64,000 nt of DNA from Daldinia sp. FL1419 (taxonomy: Eukaryota > Ascomycota > Sordariomycetes > Xylariales > Hypoxylaceae), in contig MU623382.1 of NCBI GenBank assembly GCA_025201765.1, forward strand, positions 62,001 through 126,000, given 5' to 3'. The position numbers and the translations under genes are program-made. Position 1 is the stretch's first letter, and each line of letters begins with the position of its first letter. The notes under the pieces are model-generated. The model was not told the origin of the DNA and searched no databases. It worked only from the letters and a program-made list of their open reading frames with translations. Below are positions 59,068 through 64,000 of the stretch, in pieces.

Positions 59068-59778
59068 TTAACCCAATCTTCTCGGCTTGGGGCTCCTCGT
59101 GCCACCAAACTTGAGTCTCGTAGCGTCTGACACCTTCACGATCTTATCTCTCAACATGCGGCCTTCGGTACCTAGAAGGACCTTGGTAGCAGCCTCCCGC
59201 CCAGCACCGAAACCTCGTAGAACAACCTCCATGGCTGTAATGTTTTTGTGCCAATTTCCCTGGTGCAGTTTATCTATAACATACGCCGTCAACTGGTAGG
59301 CAGCATCGTAAGTGCTACGCTTAGCCTTCTTGAAGCCAATGTTACCGGTCGACAAGCTGATAATGGCGTTGCGGTTCGGCTTCGTTACCGTGATGTGGCA
59401 ATTGTGCTTGTGTGCGTATATGTGGAAGTGAAAGGGTTCGGTTGCGGGTCCCCAGTCCTCCTTTTCCTCGTTCTGACCGGAGTTTAGAATCTGATCAGCC
59501 ATCGTGGGCTGGTTTCGCGCCCTCGCAACGGTGTCTTGCGCCAATATTCTTTGCAGAGCACTCATATCGCTATTGGACCCCGGACGCGGAGGGGCCCTCG
59601 GTTGCGGCGACACCGTGCTTTTTGATAGCATACTGAGGAGCGAGGGCGGACGTTGGGGTTCATCGTATCGCGAACATGTTTGAGAGAATGGGCGAATATA
59701 TTGGTGGGTAGATTGGGAGTAGGATACGGACAAGGGAGTGCGGGCGGTCGCCAATAGGCGACTTCGTAGTCTGCTCAT
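59068..59778 (-). CDS. mrps18: Mitochondrial small-subunit ribosomal protein uS11m
   Basis: uS11 of the mitochondrial ribosome (yeast MRPS18), binding rRNA at the platform. Single exon, 236 residues. A long Arg/Ser-rich presequence (SRLRSRLLATARTPLSVSYS) and linker to about 110 precede the conserved uS11 domain, which is recognisable from HFHIYAHKHNCHITVTKPN, then LSTGNIGFKKAKRSTYDAAYQL, then TAMEVVLRGFGAGREAATKVLLG, and ends SDATRLKFGGTRSPKPRR. It is head to head with TIM44 across 524 bases. Confidence 0.95.
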   Translation of the reverse strand: MSRLRSRLLATARTPLSVSYSQSTHQYIRPFSQTCSRYDEPQRPPSLLSMLSKSTVSPQPRAPPRPGSNSDMSALQRILAQDTVARARNQPTMADQILNSGQNEEKEDWGPATEPFHFHIYAHKHNCHITVTKPNRNAIISLSTGNIGFKKAKRSTYDAAYQLTAYVIDKLHQGNWHKNITAMEVVLRGFGAGREAATKVLLGTEGRMLRDKIVKVSDATRLKFGGTRSPKPRRLG

Positions 59779-60302
59779 CGCAGGAGCATCAGGTTAAATG
59801 GATCACCGGCACTATATATTGAAGCCTCGAGGTATTTCTCTAGAGGCAAAGTCGACGTCAATTGACCAATGTTAAGATTATCGCCGTGTTGCCGTGGCTC
59901 GCGGCTGATAAAAGCTTAGGTTAGAAATTTTGACGGCACGGGGATTAGAGAATTGCATTTTTCGGACCGGGCGAATTCTTAGAATTCTGGGGCTAAGTTC
60001 CGTTGGATTGGAAAATGATTGGTCAACTTGATAAAGTACTACCTTTTTAGGCCAAGTTTAAAGTATACAGGTACCTAAGTAGGTAAGGTACCTAGCCCGG
60101 TATGTAGAATTGAAGAGTACATGATAGAAGTACCTAGGGGTCCCCTCTAAGGTTTACCTAAGGTAATTTTTCTATTTGCCGGCTTCGCCCGCCTTCATAT
60201 ACGTCTCAATTGCGAAGAAATTCCTTACCGGTTTTCGTATTCTTCCACTTTCCCCTTTGGACCGGTGGTCTTTTGTTTTGCGACGCCTTCATATAGCGCG
60301 AA
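59779..60302. promoter_or_regulatory. Bidirectional promoter of uS11m and TIM44 genes
   Basis: 524 bases separate two divergent starts for mitochondrial proteins. It contains ATTGG/CCAAT boxes (near 59858 and 60019), a GGTACC palindrome cluster (60069-60096) and a second one near 60130. Shared control is an inference from spacing and common destination. Confidence 0.5.
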
Positions 60303-61981
60303 ATGACTTCACTAAGGCAAATTTCCAGGAATGCTCCCCCGCCGGCTTTTCTGAGGGCGCCTTCGCTCGCTGCTCATTCCTGCGGCAGAGCTCCAGCATA
60401 TAGAAGATTATTATCGAGCGCCGACAGCTTCAATTCCTCAACCAAAAATGTAACACCACTCACCTCTTCTCGACTTCTATTTCCGCCTCTTTCTCAGCTA
60501 CAATCACCCTTTATCCCCGAGACTATAGCTACCTTACAATCCCGTACTTTCCACCAAACCTCGAGATGGTACCAGGAACAGCCTCAACAAGCCCCGCAAT
60601 CCGCCAAACCAGACCCCAAGTCTACGGAATCAAAGGAGAACGCAGAACAGAAAACCTCGGACCCTGAATCTGAAACGAAGGCAAGCTCGGAAGAGAAGGC
60701 CGGCCAACAAGAGGAGCAAGGCAAAAAGGAGGAGAATAAGGAAGATTTACCCCCACCACCGCCCCACGGTGATAAGACGCCGTGGCAGGTATTCATGGAA
60801 ACTATGCAGACCGAGTTCAAGGCTTCGAAAGAATGGAACGAGTCAACTAAGCAACTAGCCGACTCGGCTCATTCGTTTACCGAGAGCGAATCTGTGCGAC
60901 GAGCGAGGCAGGCATATGAGAGCACTACAGGCGCCGTTTCGTCCACGGCAGGAAAAGTACTCAAGTCTTCGGCTACTGCGGTCGGAAAGGGCGCGGCTTG
61001 GACGTGGGAGACGCCAGTCATGAAAGGCGTCAGGAAAGGAGCCAATCTGACTGGAGATATACTGGATAAAGCGACCAAGCCGATAAGGGAAACTGAAGCA
61101 TACAAGAATGTCAAGGATGTTATCGACGACGGAAGCAGCTCGCGGTATGGCGGCTGGGTTGAAAAAGAGGAGCGAAGGAAAGCGAGGGAACTCCGAGAGA
61201 AGCAAGCTCGCTCTATTCACGGCAAGGCAGAAGATGCGGTGGAAGATCCAAAGTAAGTTGAACAAACGACATTGGCCAATCGTAATAGCTAATAACGATA
61301 CTCAGTGCTGGTACAAACATTACATTACATAAAGATGCGGCTTGGAAGGAGGCTTGGAGAGACTTCCGAGACCAAAATAAATTCGTCCAAGGCCTTTTCA
61401 ACATGAAGAGCGTCTACAACGAATCTGAGAATCCGTTAATTACGACTGCGCGGAGTATTACCGATCGCGTGGCCGGGTTCTTTGCGGAGAACGAAACAGC
61501 TATGGTTATTCGGAAGTTCCGTTCTATGGACCCCAACTTCCAGATCGAGCCCTTCCTCCAGGAATTGAGAGAGTACATCTTGCCTGAAGTACTCGACGCC
61601 TACGTCAAGGGTGATACTGAGACGTTGAAGCTTTGGCTTTCGGCCGCTCAATATTCGGTGTACGAAGCTTTGACCAAGCAATACCTTCAAGCTGGTTTGA
61701 AATCAGATGGTCGAATTTTGGATATAAGGCATGTGGACATTTTAAAGGCTCGCATGCTCGAGCCTGGTGAGATACCCGTCTTCATCATTACTTGCCGGAC
61801 ACAGGAGGTCCACGTCTACCGAAACGCCAAGACCAATGAGCTCGCCGCGGGAATGGAAGACAAAGTTCAACTCGTGACCTATGCGATTGGTATCACACGA
61901 ACACCCGAAGATGTCAACAACCCAGAAACCAGGGGCTGGAGGTTGATTGAGATGCAAAAGAGCGGAAGGGACTACATATAA
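60303..61981 (+). CDS. tim44: TIM44, mitochondrial import motor subunit
   Basis: Peripheral inner-membrane protein that recruits mtHsp70 to the TIM23 channel for matrix protein import. Exons 60303-61252 and 61306-61981 give 541 residues. The N-terminus is an Arg/Ser-rich presequence without early acidic residues. A Lys/Glu/Ser/Pro-rich disordered region runs from about 95 to 155. The middle contains FMETMQTEFKASKEWNESTKQL and the Hsp70/channel-binding segment around AYESTTGAVSSTAGKVL and AWTWETPVMKGVRKG. The conserved C-terminal Tim44 domain includes WRDFRDQNKFVQGLFNMK, then MVIRKFRSMDPNFQIEPFLQ, then DIRHVDILKARMLEPGEIPV, and WRLIEMQKSGRDYI at the end. The single intron splits an Asn codon. 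The start ATG 60303 is the first in frame. Confidence 0.96.
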
Positions 61982-62378
61982 AAGCAGAATACCTTTGTCT
62001 TATCTACACGCAGATACCCCCAGCTCTGTGATATAATACTGTATATTATCGACTAGAAACGACGGAAATGGAGGCCGTGGAAGGCGGTCTCACTACACCA
62101 CTCAAAAGTTGGCGGCCTTGGAATAAGGCAGGCAAGGCGTTCGGGGGTAGCATGATCACATGTATGATAGACAAAAAGGTGCATATATGGAAGCATGGAA
62201 AGCAACTATGTGTTAATTGTAAGGAATGTTATGTCTCAATACATGAAACAACAAGAAGTAAAACTCAGCGCGGCTATCTCGGTCTTAACCGTCCTCTCGG
62301 TCAAGAGAAACACATCTTAGTCAAGACTCTCAAAATCAAAACCAAGACACCTTTCTAGCCTTAGGAACTGTTGGTCCC
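61982..62378. other. Intergenic between convergent TIM44 and NADAR genes
   Basis: 397 bases holding the two 3' ends. The open frame at 62068-62358 has no coding character. Confidence 0.6.
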
Positions 62379-63062
62379 CTAGTCCTCGGTTTCCATGCCC
62401 TCCTCCTTGGCCTTCCCTTCCTGCTCCTGCTCCTCCTCCTCCACCGCCATCCGTCGTCGATATTCCTCATCGCGACGAATGCGATCTCGTACTCTCATAA
62501 GGATAATCCCCATCATGTTCACGCCCCAGTCCTCGCGCTCGTTCCAAGCAATGCCGCTTCCGTACCCGCTTCCCCAGAAACGGTCCGAGGGGGAAGCCTC
62601 GATAATTTGGCGGTTGCCCGTCGCCAACAGGGAGTCTTTAAATTGCGGAGGGCGATGCCCTTGCTCCTCGTATCTTCGCACACAGCATTCGCAGTGGACA
62701 GTCGGCGCGGTGAACTTATGCCAGTTGGCGTCGAAGGCGATGCGCTCGCGCTCGCGGATCCAGACGTCGTGATCGTAGTTCTCCATGTTCGAGGCCACGT
62801 TACAAGCCTCGTCAGCGGTGTCGGTCCCGAGAATCGCATTCGCCAGGTCGCGCTCGCCGAAGAGGAGAGCCTTGTGGTAAAGGAAATAATGCTGCGCGGA
62901 CGGGTAAACGATGTCGACGTCGTACACGTCCTGGAATGGCGACTGGTACCACATCGATAAAAAGCCATATTTCGGCTCTGATGGTTGCCAGTAGTAGACA
63001 ATGTCATCGGACTCCATCTCGTCGTTAGCGGGATGGATGACGTGACTTGAAAGTCTGGCCAT
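62379..63062 (-). CDS. NADAR-domain protein (YbiA/RibX-like)
   Basis: NADAR proteins are ADP-ribose or N-glycoside processing enzymes: plant and bacterial YbiA act on early riboflavin intermediates, and some bacterial members remove ADP-ribose from guanine in DNA. Single exon, 227 residues. The conserved blocks are FLSMWYQSPF and the AQHYFLYHKALLFGERDLA helix, then DVWIRERERIAFDANWHKF, the key block LLATGNRQIIEASPSDRFWGSGY, and NMMGIILMRVRDRIR. An insertion with CECCVRRYEEQG sits before the LLATG block. The C-terminus is a Glu-rich disordered tail. Substrate in this fungus cannot be told from sequence. Confidence 0.9.
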   Translation of the reverse strand: MARLSSHVIHPANDEMESDDIVYYWQPSEPKYGFLSMWYQSPFQDVYDVDIVYPSAQHYFLYHKALLFGERDLANAILGTDTADEACNVASNMENYDHDVWIRERERIAFDANWHKFTAPTVHCECCVRRYEEQGHRPPQFKDSLLATGNRQIIEASPSDRFWGSGYGSGIAWNEREDWGVNMMGIILMRVRDRIRRDEEYRRRMAVEEEEQEQEGKAKEEGMETED

Positions 63063-64000
63063 TGTTCCTAAGGTGTATTTTTGATAGGTTGGTAGTTGTT
63101 CTACTTATAGTAATGGAGATAGAAGGTGGATGAGTCGTTGGGCGTAAGTGGTTGAGTGTAAGCGGTCTGCAGTATAATTTGAGATTTGAATACAACGCTG
63201 AGCACTGGCCGAAGGACAGAATTCCATAAAGGGGAGATAGACGACCATTTATTTACGCAGAAACATTCTTGCGTGATCGAAACGGCTCGACGCTGGCGAG
63301 AGCCACGGACCCGGCGTCAGCCACGACCGGCTGTCACATTGTGTCTACCTAGTTTTCGATTAACTCATAGATATTCTATTGCACTTGTATCGTAGAGTCG
63401 AGGAAACTTCTACTATGCTTAAAGCTTAATACTCTCAGGCGATGTATTGGGGCTGCTCTTTCCAGTAAAGGGGTGGGAAAACGTGCATAGGTTCGCCCGC
63501 TCGCAACTCAATCGATCGCCTAAAGTTATCTAGAGATGATGGAAGGCAATCCTTCTCGTAAGACTTGCGACTATATGTATTATACTTTAACTACGATGGT
63601 TTAACCTATAAATATACCTATATAGAGTATATAGGATATATGGATCTGAGTGCTAGAATTAGGAGTTTGTATGTCACTAGTTAATTATTCTATAAGATAG
63701 CCAAATCCTAACCCCCTATACATACCTCTAGCTGCCATTGGATTAATAGATTTCGATGACAAATACTAGAGTCCGTTAGCTATGATATTGTGAATTAGTA
63801 GCGAAGTTTGGATATTATGTCCGACACGCTTCCTACAAATCGTTATTATGGGTTTTTTTTTGGGGGGGGGGATTCTTTTTTCTTCAACGTAATCCGAAAG
63901 AGCGTCGCCTTTGGGATAGGTAATTAGTCTCGTTTATCCTTTCATCTACCTAGACACCCTCGTATTCAGGTATTTATAGCTACGACACCTAACCCGAGCG
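63063..64000. other. Intergenic at window end
   Basis: Promoter side of the NADAR gene and beyond. AT-rich, with a T run followed by a G run near 63851-63870. No gene or repeat family supported; a gene starting beyond the window cannot be assessed. Confidence 0.5.

Noticed and set aside
62519..63007. 162-codon frame on minus and 117-codon frame on plus across the NADAR gene
   Set aside because: The NADAR frame has conserved family motifs; the others are Ser/Thr/Arg-rich shadows.

Overview
The window reads as nuclear DNA of a filamentous ascomycete (Pezizomycotina, most likely a Sordariomycete). The evidence is many short GT...AG introns (about 50-200 nt) with CTAAC/CTGAT-like branch sites, gene families typical of moulds (DUF1996 and eqolisin-fold secreted proteins, 2EXR protein, Git3-type receptor, VPS9-ankyrin-PX protein), and long gene-poor spacers. 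I cannot name the genus. Nothing suggests a bacterial, viral or organellar origin.

Layout. 1-8.1 kb: an NHP6-type HMG-box gene and a nine-exon conserved fungal gene, both on +. 8.1-15.4 kb: a 7 kb gene-poor stretch holding one probable decayed gene on - (about 9.4-10.4 kb, with an intact TATA box) and one doubtful short ORF near 13.8 kb. 15.4-23.7 kb: a seven-helix receptor (+), then on - the rRNA/tRNA cytidine acetyltransferase Kre33/NAT10 and a DUF7053-type protein. 26.7-34.4 kb, all on -: a 2EXR-domain protein, phosphoglucomutase and oligoribonuclease. 35.1-41.9 kb, all on +: two class I methyltransferases, the second lacking part of its fold, then a 1333-residue VPS9-ankyrin-PX protein. 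41.9-46.4 kb is a gene-poor spacer. 46.4-52.9 kb: a Ser/Pro-rich conserved protein (+), then a divergent pair of secreted proteins (an eqolisin-like protein with lost catalytic residues, -, and a DUF1996 protein, +). 54.0-63.1 kb is dense: an acidic GC-rich protein (+), OLA1 ATPase (-), a PPPDE/DeSI-type peptidase (+), mitochondrial ribosomal protein uS11m (-) head to head with TIM44 (+), and a NADAR-domain protein (-).

Most genes are housekeeping and are not a pathway cluster. Recurring themes are ribosome and translation (Kre33, OLA1, uS11m), mitochondrial biogenesis (uS11m and TIM44 sharing a 524-bp promoter region; Orn/REX2 homologues are often mitochondrial), membrane traffic and signalling (VPS9 protein, receptor) and two secreted proteins sharing one intergenic region. 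Exon structures were worked out by hand from splice consensus and reading-frame continuity; all listed genes close in frame with the stated exons.

The intergenic DNA is studded with short palindromic TAGGTACCTA/CCTAGG-like words that are absent from the coding exons I read. I found no clearly new multi-gene system. The observations most worth follow-up are the catalytically altered eqolisin, the internally deleted methyltransferase, the TATA-driven decayed gene, the overlapping upstream ORF on the VPS9 gene, and the dispersed palindromes.
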